Source: CAZOLI01 sp964580675
GTDB taxonomy: Bacteria; Planctomycetota; MHYJ01; CAYXQY01
Direction of reading: 5' to 3'
Assembly (NCBI GenBank): GCA_964580675.1
Contig: CAZOLI010000013.1
Location: 19,277 to 83,276, forward strand
Length of the DNA stretch: 64,000 bases
The notes below the pieces were generated by a model that did not search any database, had not been told where the DNA came from, and worked only from the letters and a program-made list of their open reading frames with translations. Within the stretch, counting starts at the first letter, position 1, and the number at the start of each line of letters is the position of its first letter. A program made the position numbers and the translations under genes. Shown piece by piece: positions 18,050 through 26,625 of the stretch.

Positions 18050-19393
18050 ATGAAAGACGTCAAAACCGAAGAGGACGTCTATAACGTTGTGGACGAGCGG
18101 GACATCGACATGATCAAACTCTGGTTCACCGATATCCTCGGTTTTCTGAAAGGGTTTACAATTACCCGAAAAGAACTGGAGAAAGCCTTTGAGGACGGAA
18201 TGGGATTTGATGGCTCCTCCATCAAGGGATTTGCCCGGATCGATGAAAGCGACATGGTCGCGCGGCCGGATCCGCAGACCTTTAAAATAATCCCCGATCT
18301 TCTGCAGGAGGAACCCGAGGAAGAGAACTCCTGTGTGATGTTCTGCAACATCACCGAGCCGGACGGCTCTCCCTATGAAGGAGATCCGAGATACGTGCTA
18401 CGCAGAGCCCTGAAGAAGGCGGAGGAACTCGGCTATACGTTTTACGTGGGGCCGGAACTGGAATTCTTTTACTTCGAGAACGACGAAGAGCCAAAAGGCC
18501 TTGATCAGGGTGGGTACTTTGATTTCATTCCCCGTGACGAGGCACACGGCCTCCGGCGTGATACCATCAAAACACTTGAACAGATGGGCATCGAGGTCGA
18601 ATACGCGCACCACGAAGTCGCACCTTCCCAGCACGAGATCGACCTCCGGTACACCGACGCCCTTACCATGGCTGACACCGTCATGACGTACCGTTACGTC
18701 GTGAAGGAAATCGCGTACCTGAACGACGTGTACGCGACCTTCATGCCGAAACCGCTCGAGGGTGTAAACGGATCCGGCATGCACACTCACATGTCCCTGT
18801 TTGAGGGTGACGAAAACGCCTTCTTTGACAAAAACGACGAGTATCATCTCTCCGACGTCGGCAAACAGTACACGGCGGGCATCCTCAACCATGCCCGGGA
18901 GATCACGTCCGTAACCAATCAGTGGGTCAATTCCTACAAGCGGCTCTCTCCCGGATACGAAGCACCCGTTTACGTGACCTGGGCACGTCGGAACCGTAGC
19001 GACATGATCCGCCTGCCGATGTACAAACCCGGCAAGGAGAAATCCACGCGGGTCGAGTTCCGGAGCCCGGATCCCTCCTGCAACCCGTACCTGGCGTTTG
19101 CCTCCATGCTCCGCGCCGGTCTCGCAGGCATCGAACACGGGTACGACCTTCCCGAACCGGTCGAGGAAAATGCCTACGACATGACCGAAGCCGAACGGCG
19201 TGAACGAAACATCGGGACCCTGCCCGGCAACCTTTACGAAGCCATTACCGAAACGGAGCAAAGTGAGCTCGTCCGGGAAACGCTTGGGAAACACGTCTTC
19301 CAGAACTTCCTGGAAAACAAGGAGTACGAGTGGGAGGAGTTTCGTACGAAGGTGACGGACTACGAAGTCAGCAAGTACCTGCCGCTTCTTTAA
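18050..19393 (+). CDS. glnA: Glutamine synthetase, type I
   Basis: 447 residues from ATG 18050, with CTGGAGG upstream; the preceding TTG is not needed. The enzyme makes glutamine from glutamate, ammonia and ATP. Landmarks are MGFDGSSIKGFA, the metal-binding FYVGPELEFF, the HHEVAPSQHEIDL segment, GVNGSGMHTHMS and VEFRSPDPSCNPYLA. The length fits the shorter GSI-alpha form, and no GSI-beta adenylylation loop was recognised, so control is more likely by feedback and by the leader described upstream. It is followed by an inverted repeat at 19420. Confidence 0.97.
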   Translation: MKDVKTEEDVYNVVDERDIDMIKLWFTDILGFLKGFTITRKELEKAFEDGMGFDGSSIKGFARIDESDMVARPDPQTFKIIPDLLQEEPEEENSCVMFCNITEPDGSPYEGDPRYVLRRALKKAEELGYTFYVGPELEFFYFENDEEPKGLDQGGYFDFIPRDEAHGLRRDTIKTLEQMGIEVEYAHHEVAPSQHEIDLRYTDALTMADTVMTYRYVVKEIAYLNDVYATFMPKPLEGVNGSGMHTHMSLFEGDENAFFDKNDEYHLSDVGKQYTAGILNHAREITSVTNQWVNSYKRLSPGYEAPVYVTWARRNRSDMIRLPMYKPGKEKSTRVEFRSPDPSCNPYLAFASMLRAGLAGIEHGYDLPEPVEENAYDMTEAERRERNIGTLPGNLYEAITETEQSELVRETLGKHVFQNFLENKEYEWEEFRTKVTDYEVSKYLPLL

Positions 19394-19419
19394 AAAAGCG
19401 GGACCCAAACATCATTCCG

Positions 19420-19457
19420 GGGAAAACCTCACTCAAAAAATGGGGTGAGGTTTTCCC
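19420..19457. terminator. Perfect 13-bp inverted repeat between convergent genes
   Basis: GGGAAAACCTCAC (19420-19432) is exactly repeated inverted at 19445-19457 around a 12-base loop rich in A. It lies between glnA and the convergent SseB-like gene and includes the latter's stop codon. A bidirectional terminator is likely, although the T run after the stem is short. Confidence 0.6.
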
Positions 19458-20277
19458 TCATATACGTTGATATCGGATCGTCACCATCGACCCGACGGAA
19501 GTCGACGTACTGCCCTTCCGGCAGGGCTTTCTGTGCCTGGACTTCCGCCTCCGCCATGATGGAGAGCAGGTCACCACTTCCTTTCACACCGATCACCGGG
19601 TGCGGCGGCTGTTCGGTGGAGGGCACATAAATCTGAGCAATGAAGGCATATTCAATCGTGGCGTTGCCGGAAAACAGCGTCCGGAGCGTGTCCTCCAGTG
19701 ACGGGGGATGCTCTTCCGACGGCCCGATCCACCCTTCCGTACCATCCCGTGTTCGAAATGAACTCATTTCCCGAAAAGACGAACCATCCAGCAATCCCTG
19801 AAGCGTATCGGAAGAAAGCGGGGTGGCGACGGACGTCCCCGGGTTCAGAATAACAGACTCCTCTTCGTCCAGCACAAGCAGCAGATCCCGGGCGTAAATC
19901 TGCACATACGGTTTCTCACCCGAAATGCTGTCCTGAAGGTGTTGAAGTGACGTAAACACCGGAACGTACCAGCGGTCGGAATATCGCCACTGCTCCAGGT
20001 TCAACTCGGTGTCCGAATCCAGTTCGACAAATTCGTCCTCCTGATTGCCGCGTCCGAACACGTACAGGTCATACCGAAGGAACGCTCGGTAAAACGCGTC
20101 CCGGGATCCGTTCCTCTTCCGCCATGACACCAGACACTCATCCAGCCGGTTAAGCGGCTCAAACGTCGAATCGGAAAAAGTGTCCCGCAATCGATCGTCA
20201 CGACGACGGTACCAGTACCAGACCCCTCCCCCGGCAACCAGAAGTACAAGAACGATGATCGTAACAAAGTCAGTCAT
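19429..20277 (-). CDS. SseB-like protein with N-terminal membrane anchor
   Basis: 282 residues. Residues 4-24 are a single hydrophobic helix, followed by a basic stop (YRRRDDR). The rest resembles the SseB N- and C-terminal domains: DAFYRAFLRYDLYV, then YVPVFTSLQHLQ and NPGTSVATPLSSDTLQGLL, and a C-terminal part with the VQAQKALPEGQYVDFR pattern. SseB proteins are linked to serine sensitivity in E. coli and to type III secretion accessory roles elsewhere, with poorly defined biochemistry. The membrane anchor is unusual for the family. It is a single gene converging on glnA. Confidence 0.72.
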   Translation of the reverse strand: MTDFVTIIVLVLLVAGGGVWYWYRRRDDRLRDTFSDSTFEPLNRLDECLVSWRKRNGSRDAFYRAFLRYDLYVFGRGNQEDEFVELDSDTELNLEQWRYSDRWYVPVFTSLQHLQDSISGEKPYVQIYARDLLLVLDEEESVILNPGTSVATPLSSDTLQGLLDGSSFREMSSFRTRDGTEGWIGPSEEHPPSLEDTLRTLFSGNATIEYAFIAQIYVPSTEQPPHPVIGVKGSGDLLSIMAEAEVQAQKALPEGQYVDFRRVDGDDPISTYMRENLTPFFE

Positions 20278-20446
20278 GCAAATGCCCGGAACAATTGACG
20301 GAAGTCGGCCGGAATTCTAGGTTCTTCCCCCTCCTCCAGATGGTTCAATGAGAGGATTTCTTCAGGACCACATATATTACCCCACCGCTCATGATCCATC
20401 AAACCGGTCCCGGTATCTTACCGGCCTCCCCCCGAATCCAGCGTGA

Positions 20447-21526
20447 TCAGTCGAAATCCCAGTAGGCGCTCTGCGTCTGTTTTACCGAATCAATAACGTC
20501 CGAAACATCCGGATTGCGCCGGGGAGGTTCATAAATGGCCGGCTCTCGCACGTGGCTGGTTTCCAGCTCCGCCATCGCGGCGATGACTCCGGTATTGGTG
20601 TAGGGAAGACCTCCCTCAATGCCGTATCCGCCCGCCTGTGACGCCATGAAATATCCCCCGGTGAGCTCCTCTGCCGTCCGAACGGCGACGTTCATCAACG
20701 ACGTGTACCCGCTGGCCGTGAGACCAAGGTTCGTTATGGGATCGGTAAAATGATTGTCCTGTCCGGCCTCGATGAAAAAGAAATCGGGGTCAAACTGGTG
20801 AGCAACGGGCACGAATATCTCCTCCACGACACTCATATATCCCTCGTCGCCTGTTTGCGGTGGAAGGGGAACATTGATGTTGTATCCTTCGCCCTCGTCT
20901 TTTCCTACTTCATCCACGAACCCGGTTCCGGGAAACAGCGTTCGACCGTCCTGATGCGTGGAGATGGTGAGGACCGAGGGATCTTCGTAAAAGATGGACT
21001 GTGTGCCGTCAAAGTGATGGGCGTCCCAATCCCACAGCAGAATGGAATCTATCTCGTCGTACCTGTTCTGAAGATGGCGGAGCGCAACGGCCGTGTTGTT
21101 CGTAAAACAGAACCCGTGTCCGTGATCCGAAAAAGCATGGTGACCTCCCGGTCGGGACATCACGTAACTTCGTCGGTGGGTTTTCTCCGCAATGCATTCC
21201 CCGGCCTGCATAATGCCACCGGCCGCGAGCAACGCAAGATCCCAGGTATGCTCCGAGATATGGGTGTCCAGACTGAGGGAACCGTGTCCTCGTTCGGACA
21301 TGTTCTTGAGGGATTCCAGGTACGATTGCTGATGAACACGAAGCATATCTGCCTCCGTTGCCGGTTCCGCCTCCAGGCGATCGATGACCGGCATGTCGAA
21401 GAACCCTTCCTCCTCCAGCTGATCCATGGTGTAGGAGAGGCGTTCTCGCCGCTCGGGGTGGGTGGGGGAATGCTCGTGCAGCAAATAATTATCGTGGTAC
21501 ACAAACGCCAGAGGTTCAGCCGTCAT
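20447..21526 (-). CDS. Histone deacetylase family (acetoin utilisation/HDAC-like) hydrolase
   Basis: 359 residues from ATG 21526, with AGGAG upstream; the longer frame to 21721 is only overlap with the neighbouring gene. The arginase-like deacetylase fold is marked by RPGGHHA, HGFCFTNN, the metal-binding LLWDWDAHHFDGTQ, and EAGQDNH. The catalytic His pair and the metal Asp/His residues are present, while Phe replaces the usual Gly after HH and Gln replaces Phe in AGFD. Bacterial members act on acetylated small molecules, polyamines or proteins. It overlaps the hydantoinase-family gene upstream by 11 bases, so the two are translationally coupled. Confidence 0.92.
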   Translation of the reverse strand: MTAEPLAFVYHDNYLLHEHSPTHPERRERLSYTMDQLEEEGFFDMPVIDRLEAEPATEADMLRVHQQSYLESLKNMSERGHGSLSLDTHISEHTWDLALLAAGGIMQAGECIAEKTHRRSYVMSRPGGHHAFSDHGHGFCFTNNTAVALRHLQNRYDEIDSILLWDWDAHHFDGTQSIFYEDPSVLTISTHQDGRTLFPGTGFVDEVGKDEGEGYNINVPLPPQTGDEGYMSVVEEIFVPVAHQFDPDFFFIEAGQDNHFTDPITNLGLTASGYTSLMNVAVRTAEELTGGYFMASQAGGYGIEGGLPYTNTGVIAAMAELETSHVREPAIYEPPRRNPDVSDVIDSVKQTQSAYWDFD

Positions 21527-23093
21527 GGGAGTTGTTCTCCTGAAGTGTAACGTATCCCGGGCGAGCCTGTGCCGTGATGTCCGCAATCTGTCCTTTAACG
21601 TGTGCACTCTGGACCACGTTAAAGTGACGGAGGTGCGTAATTTCACAATCGGCTTCGGGAGTTCCTCCGGCAGATTTGGTAACGCGCCGGGCTTCCCGTT
21701 CTCCAATTTCGCGAAGCTCATCTCCTTCGAACGTTCGACCTTTCTGGACGTGTTTCTTCTGCTCTTCTCCGGTGGCCGAAACGCTCATCGTTCCCTGTGC
21801 CGAATCAATGTGTACGTCCGTACGCAGACTCACTTCCGCCGCCGCGCACCCCGCCGCTCCCGAAACCGGTGCGTGCTCCGGAATCTCCACGTCCTGAATT
21901 TCATTCAGTTCCTCCACCACGCGGTGGGCGAAGTATGGAGCGAGAACCCCCCCGGCCACCAGGGTATCCGGCACCGATTCCGAAACAAACTCACAAACTT
22001 CCCCCACAATCCGATCCGTGCATTCCTCGAGGATTCTGGAGGCAACCCGCTCGGGAGAACCGAGGGATGAAAGCGCGTCCCGTGCCGCTTCCACGTCTCC
22101 TTCCGTAAACTCTCCCGTTACGTGAAGAGCATCCGTTGGGGTGGGTTCCGTTCCCCCAAAGGCCACCGCATCTCCCCGTCTTTCACCGGTGAGACCTTCC
22201 TCATCCACCGCCGTATCCCCGCCGACAGCAATGTCCCGGGAATCCACAACGCGGTAAAACGGATCCAGTTTTCCTTCATTTTCCGTGGTATTACCGGTGA
22301 CGGGAAATCCGCCGTCCAGCCTGCTCAAATCAGTGGTGGTCCCCCCGATGTCCATACAGAGTGCTTCTTCTTCTCCCGTGAGGGCGGCCAGGCCAAGGGA
22401 ACTGGCAGCGGGTCCACCATACATCGTAATCGATGGAGCGGACTGAGCCACCTGACCGGAAACCATCGCCGCGTCCCCTTTCAGATAAAACACCGGACAG
22501 GACAGATCCAGTGATTCAAGCGTTTCCTCCACCTGTCCGGAAAACGTTTCAAATATAGAAGCGGCCTTTGCGTTAAGCACCGTCGTTCGTGCTCTTGCCG
22601 GAAAGCCCAGTCGTCCCCCGGCCCGGTGCCCGAGACGAACGTGATCAACCGCCGAATTTATCCGATCCCGTGTCTCTTCTTCCAGCCGGGGATTTCGAGG
22701 GGAAAATTTGGCAACAACGGCAGCTGTGTCATGGTCCGGAGACGGGGGAGAGTTCAGCTCTTCTGTTATTCGACCACGGTGGTCAACACAACCATCCAGC
22801 ACAATGTTCTGATCCGCGAAGAAGGCCAGATCCGGATCCAGTCCCGGACCGGGGATGAGGTAACCGGTACAACCGGGAAACCGGTTCTCCACCTGTGCAT
22901 TCAATACCAGGGTGGAGGCAATCACCAACCGGTCTACGTCCCCCGTTTCTTCCTCCCGCAACAGATCCTCCAGAACGTCCGTAAGCGGTGCAAATGTCCC
23001 GGTCTGAGGAACCTTCGCTGTCCGGAGAACGTTGTCCTCCTTTACCAGAACCGCATCCACGTTTGTTCCGCCCGCATCGACACCGACAATCAT
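21516..23093 (-). CDS. Hydantoinase/oxoprolinase family protein (HyuA-like)
   Basis: 525 residues. The N-terminus MIVGVDAGGTNVDAVLV is the sugar-kinase/HSP70-like phosphate-binding motif of the Hydant_A N-terminal domain. The middle carries the conserved TVLNAKAAS region and ALCMDIGGTTTDLS, the second phosphate-binding motif. This ATP-dependent amidohydrolase superfamily opens hydantoin or 5-oxoproline rings, or carboxylates ketones. The HyuB-type partner subunit is absent from the vicinity, so the reaction cannot be assigned. It is the first gene of a two-gene operon with the HDAC-like protein, which suggests linked processing of an acylated or cyclic amino-acid derivative (inference). Confidence 0.85.
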   Translation of the reverse strand: MIVGVDAGGTNVDAVLVKEDNVLRTAKVPQTGTFAPLTDVLEDLLREEETGDVDRLVIASTLVLNAQVENRFPGCTGYLIPGPGLDPDLAFFADQNIVLDGCVDHRGRITEELNSPPSPDHDTAAVVAKFSPRNPRLEEETRDRINSAVDHVRLGHRAGGRLGFPARARTTVLNAKAASIFETFSGQVEETLESLDLSCPVFYLKGDAAMVSGQVAQSAPSITMYGGPAASSLGLAALTGEEEALCMDIGGTTTDLSRLDGGFPVTGNTTENEGKLDPFYRVVDSRDIAVGGDTAVDEEGLTGERRGDAVAFGGTEPTPTDALHVTGEFTEGDVEAARDALSSLGSPERVASRILEECTDRIVGEVCEFVSESVPDTLVAGGVLAPYFAHRVVEELNEIQDVEIPEHAPVSGAAGCAAAEVSLRTDVHIDSAQGTMSVSATGEEQKKHVQKGRTFEGDELREIGEREARRVTKSAGGTPEADCEITHLRHFNVVQSAHVKGQIADITAQARPGYVTLQENNSHDG

Positions 23094-23413
23094 CAGATCG
23101 AAAGAACAATGGTTAACAACTCGAAAACGAGTACACCATGTTAATGTAAAAAACCGGCAGTGACAAGTTTTGTGTTTGGCTTTATTAATCTATGCGAAAC
23201 CGGGGGAATCATACGGAGTAACAATCTAAATTATTCTTTCCCCTTCCAAACACCATTGATAATTATCCTGAGAGAATGTGCCCAGGATTCTCAACCGGTC
23301 CGATATTTGAGGTCACAAGAATCCCTTCTTTTCTGTCCTGCAGAACTTCGGGGGGTTGATCAATCGACAAAAAACGGTACATAACCGATAACCAGTTTTC
23401 TTTTTTTTAAAGG
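23094..23413. other. Divergent intergenic region, no gene seen
   Basis: About 320 bases between the hydantoinase-family gene and the ZIP gene. It is AT-richer than its surroundings, with T and A runs near 23395-23410. No promoter good enough to report, RNA gene or conserved small frame was found. Confidence 0.5.
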
Positions 23414-24304
23414 ATGTTGCCGTTAACAGACGTACGAAAATCACCGTTCCGGCAATTTGCCCCACCTCCCGATCAATTCGCAACGAAGTATCAAATTCCC
23501 TATCATTCAGAGAGGTCAAACCATAATCAATCTTGGAATTCCGAAAGATCACTCTTGGATATCCCCCTTCTGGTCTGGATCGTCGTTTTTAGTTTGCTGG
23601 GCAGTGTGGGGGCCATCGCACTGGCAGGCTCTCTGCTTTTGATTCCCCGGGACCGGCGTGAATGGTTCCTCCCCCTTCTGGTCAGTTACGCCACGGGAAG
23701 TCTTCTGGGGGCCGCCTTCCTCGGCCTCATCCCGCGGTCATTGCACCGAATTTCTCCCCACCGAGGTCTGGCCACGGTGCTTCTGGGCATCGTTGTTTTC
23801 ATCGTTCTGGAACAAATTATCGTGTTCCATCATTCCCACGGAGAAGAAGCGGATCACCAGGGCAATTCGGGGACACTCATTCTCATCGGAGACACCTTCC
23901 ACAACCTGGTGGACGGTGCCATCATCGCCGCAGGATTCCTTTCCTCCACGCAGCTCGGCATCGCCGTATCCCTCAGTGTCATTGCTCATGAAATTCCTCA
24001 CGAAGTGGGCGATTTCGCCATTCTCCTCCGAAGCGGCTTTCGGACCGGACGTGCTCTGCTCTACAACATGCTTTCCGGTCTTGCTGCTCTCCTCGGGGCC
24101 GTTTTGGTATATTTCTTTATCGCGGAAATTGAATCCGTGCTGCCTTACATCATGGCCTTTGCCGCCGCCAGTTTCATATATATTGCTATAGCGGACCTGG
24201 TTCCGGACCTGAAAAAATCCGCCGGGTGGAAGGAATTTTTGCCCCAGTTTCTGACCATGATGGCCGGCATCGGTACCATCGCACTGTTTCATTTCCATGG
24301 ATAG
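23414..24304 (+). CDS. ZIP family divalent metal transporter
   Basis: 296 residues if started at ATG 23414, whose first 45 residues are not typical of the family. A TTG at 23555 (LDIPLLVW) would begin right at the first membrane helix and is a realistic alternative. Eight hydrophobic segments are visible. The metal-binding helices are HNLVDGAIIAAG (helix 4) and HEIPHEVGDFA (helix 5), which identify a ZIP importer for zinc, iron or similar ions. A His-rich loop (HHSHGEEADH) lies between helices 3 and 4, as usual. An M28 peptidase gene starts 18 bases later. Confidence 0.93.
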   Translation: MLPLTDVRKSPFRQFAPPPDQFATKYQIPYHSERSNHNQSWNSERSLLDIPLLVWIVVFSLLGSVGAIALAGSLLLIPRDRREWFLPLLVSYATGSLLGAAFLGLIPRSLHRISPHRGLATVLLGIVVFIVLEQIIVFHHSHGEEADHQGNSGTLILIGDTFHNLVDGAIIAAGFLSSTQLGIAVSLSVIAHEIPHEVGDFAILLRSGFRTGRALLYNMLSGLAALLGAVLVYFFIAEIESVLPYIMAFAAASFIYIAIADLVPDLKKSAGWKEFLPQFLTMMAGIGTIALFHFHG

Positions 24305-24322
24305 ATACCTCCGGGAACCTCC

Positions 24323-25456
24323 ATGACCGACCGATCCAGAAAGAACCGTTCACCGAATGAAGCAACGGAAGAAAACAGCAGGAGAGAGGAACAGGAAGGA
24401 AATTACCCGGTGGGCGAGAAAAACCATGAAGAAAGCTTCTGGAACCGGTGGAAATACGTTTTTCTCCGGGTAGGTCTACTGTTTTCAGGTATCGGTCTGG
24501 TATCTTTCGCCGTCGGCAGCTGCTTTTTCTCCATGCCGGGTTCTCCGCAGGCCCCACCGCTTCCTCCCATTTCCGAAACGGAATCCCGGATCCAGAAAAG
24601 GGCCAGAAAGGATGTTGAACGTCTTGCAAAAAACATCGGTGACCGGAACGTATACCGGTACAAACAACTCACACGTGCCAGAGATTACATCCAGAATCAG
24701 TTCCGGGAAGCGGGATACAGTACCCGAAAACAAACGTTCACCGCCGACGGCAAGGAGGTGGCAAACGTCGTCGCAGAGAAACCCGGAACGGAACACCCCG
24801 ACCACCTACTCGTGATCGGCGCTCATTATGACACAGCGGCCAATCCGGGGGCCGACGACAATGCTTCCGGGGTGGCCGGGGTTCTCAATCTCGCCCGAGA
24901 ACTGGCGGGCACAAAAACACGAAAAACAATTCACTTCGTCGCGTTTGTCAACGAGGAACCCCCGTACTACAAAACCGAACAGATGGGAAGCCGGGTGTAC
25001 GCCAGACGGGCGTCGGAGAAAAACAAAACACTGGAAGGAATGATGTCCCTCGAAATGATTGGATTCTACAGCGAAAAGGAGGACAGCCAGGACTACCCAT
25101 TGTTTCTCTTTGATTGGTTGTACCCCGACACGGGAAATTTCATCGCGTTTCTCAGCAATTACGGCTCCCGGAACCTTCTGTATCAATACATCGGAACGTT
25201 CCGCGAAACAGCCACCATTCCTTCCTGGGGGGCGGTGATTCCGGGTGGTAAACCGGCTGCGGATCTCTCCGACAACTGGTCCTTCTGGCAGGAAGGGTAT
25301 CCGGCCATCATGGTGACCGACACGGCGATGTTCCGAAATCCGAATTACCACAGATCCACCGACACCCCGGATACTCTGGATTACAACCGGATGGCCCGCG
25401 TTGTGGTTGGATTAAAACACGTGGTTCTCGAACTGGCGGGGACGAAGAACGAATAA
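24323..25456 (+). CDS. M28 family metallopeptidase, membrane-anchored
   Basis: 377 residues. A charged 50-residue N-terminus is followed by one membrane helix (about 52-73), then a periplasmic M28 zinc aminopeptidase domain. The zinc and catalytic residues are visible in GAHYDTA, GADDNASGVAG, FVNEEPPY, LEMIGFY and, near the end, NYHRSTDTPDTL. Such enzymes release amino acids from peptides outside the cytosol. Location just behind a ZIP transporter may link it to zinc supply, but this is only proximity. The gene converges with the M20 deacylase gene; a T run (about 25489-25497) lies between. Confidence 0.92.
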   Translation: MTDRSRKNRSPNEATEENSRREEQEGNYPVGEKNHEESFWNRWKYVFLRVGLLFSGIGLVSFAVGSCFFSMPGSPQAPPLPPISETESRIQKRARKDVERLAKNIGDRNVYRYKQLTRARDYIQNQFREAGYSTRKQTFTADGKEVANVVAEKPGTEHPDHLLVIGAHYDTAANPGADDNASGVAGVLNLARELAGTKTRKTIHFVAFVNEEPPYYKTEQMGSRVYARRASEKNKTLEGMMSLEMIGFYSEKEDSQDYPLFLFDWLYPDTGNFIAFLSNYGSRNLLYQYIGTFRETATIPSWGAVIPGGKPAADLSDNWSFWQEGYPAIMVTDTAMFRNPNYHRSTDTPDTLDYNRMARVVVGLKHVVLELAGTKNE

Positions 25457-25512
25457 ATGAAGGAGTTTGACCTCCACAAAACGGCTTTCTTTTTTTGTTC
25501 ACGGGTATCGGT

Positions 25513-26622
25513 TTAACGGTTTGCGAACCGTTCGATGACGTCCGCATAAACGTCGGCGGCGCGTCGCACGTTTGAAACCGGCACATACTCGTTTTCACTA
25601 TGAATGACCTCCTTCAACCCCGGGCCGAACGTGACGGCGGGGATGCCGGATTCGGTAAAGAAACACACGTCGCTTGCTCCGCGGGCCACCTTAACGTCCA
25701 GATTGTCCACAACTTCCTCAAACACTGAGACGATTTCCTCCTCCGGAGACGTATACCCCGGTGGTGAAAGACGTTCGGTAAACTCAAAGGAGCATCCCGA
25801 AAGACGTTTCTCAAGCAGGGATTCGAGTTGTTCGTGGAGACCGGGCGTGGTACGCAGGTCCCAGGTCGTTTCGCAGCTACCCGGAAATTGATTCGGAGAG
25901 GAGGGGGCACTTCTGATGCCGGTCAGGGAAAAAGACGGATCCCCGAGGTTGTCGTGACGAAATTCCGGGATCACTTCCTCCTCCAGTTTTCTCATACGAC
26001 GGATCATCTCCAGCGCGTCGTCGATGGCGTTGGGTTCCACGCTTTCGGGACGAGTGGCGTGACCGGTCCGGCCCTCGGTACGTATTTTCAGATACGCCGT
26101 TCCTCGATGACCGATCTCTATGGTATCCAGGTTGGTCGGCTCCCCAACCACCGCGGCCAGCCGGTTGTACCGATCCTGATGTTCCTGTTCGAACTCCTTG
26201 AGAAACTGCCTCGTTCCCCGGCCGTCCAGTTCTTCCCGGGTGACAAGAACGATGAACAGATCCAGATTCAGTTCCCGGTCGCCCAGTTCGGAGGCCAGCA
26301 GAGAAAAGGAGGCAATGGAGGCTTTTGCATCGCTCGCCCCCAGACCGTACAGTTTTTTGTCCCGAACCATTCCCGCATCCGGACCGGTCGGCGGCACGTC
26401 CCACCGATTCTCGTTCCCCGGCGAAACCGTATCCATGTGAACATTCAAAATCAACGCGTCGTCGTGACCTCCGTCAAAATGAACCACGACGTTATCCCCC
26501 CACTTTTCCACGGGCAGGCTCCGGTCCTCGTAAAACGAAAGGAGGTAATCGGCGAGTTCGTCCTCTTCGTTCGAAAGGGACGGTATCCGTACAAGCTGTT
26601 TGAGGTGCTGTTCATAGTTCAT
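25513..26622 (-). CDS. argE: M20 deacylase of the arginine operon (ArgE-like)
   Basis: 369 residues. Two-zinc M20 motifs: NVHMDTV (His62, Asp64), GLGASDAKAS (Asp98), TREELDGRGT (Glu130, Glu131), VVGEPTN and a C-terminal HSENEYV histidine. M20 enzymes of this type remove an acyl group from an amino-acid intermediate. The gene starts 3 bases after argH, as the last gene of an operon that includes an acylornithine-type carbamoyltransferase, so its likely substrate is N-acetyl- or N-succinyl-citrulline rather than acetylornithine (inference from context). ArgE, DapE and LysK cannot be told apart by motif alone. Confidence 0.86.
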   Translation of the reverse strand: MNYEQHLKQLVRIPSLSNEEDELADYLLSFYEDRSLPVEKWGDNVVVHFDGGHDDALILNVHMDTVSPGNENRWDVPPTGPDAGMVRDKKLYGLGASDAKASIASFSLLASELGDRELNLDLFIVLVTREELDGRGTRQFLKEFEQEHQDRYNRLAAVVGEPTNLDTIEIGHRGTAYLKIRTEGRTGHATRPESVEPNAIDDALEMIRRMRKLEEEVIPEFRHDNLGDPSFSLTGIRSAPSSPNQFPGSCETTWDLRTTPGLHEQLESLLEKRLSGCSFEFTERLSPPGYTSPEEEIVSVFEEVVDNLDVKVARGASDVCFFTESGIPAVTFGPGLKEVIHSENEYVPVSNVRRAADVYADVIERFANR

Positions 26623-26625
26623 TAT

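Noticed and set aside
21527..21721. N-terminal extension of the HDAC-family gene
   Set aside because: It lies wholly inside the hydantoinase-family gene and lacks family residues; ATG 21526 has a good ribosome site.
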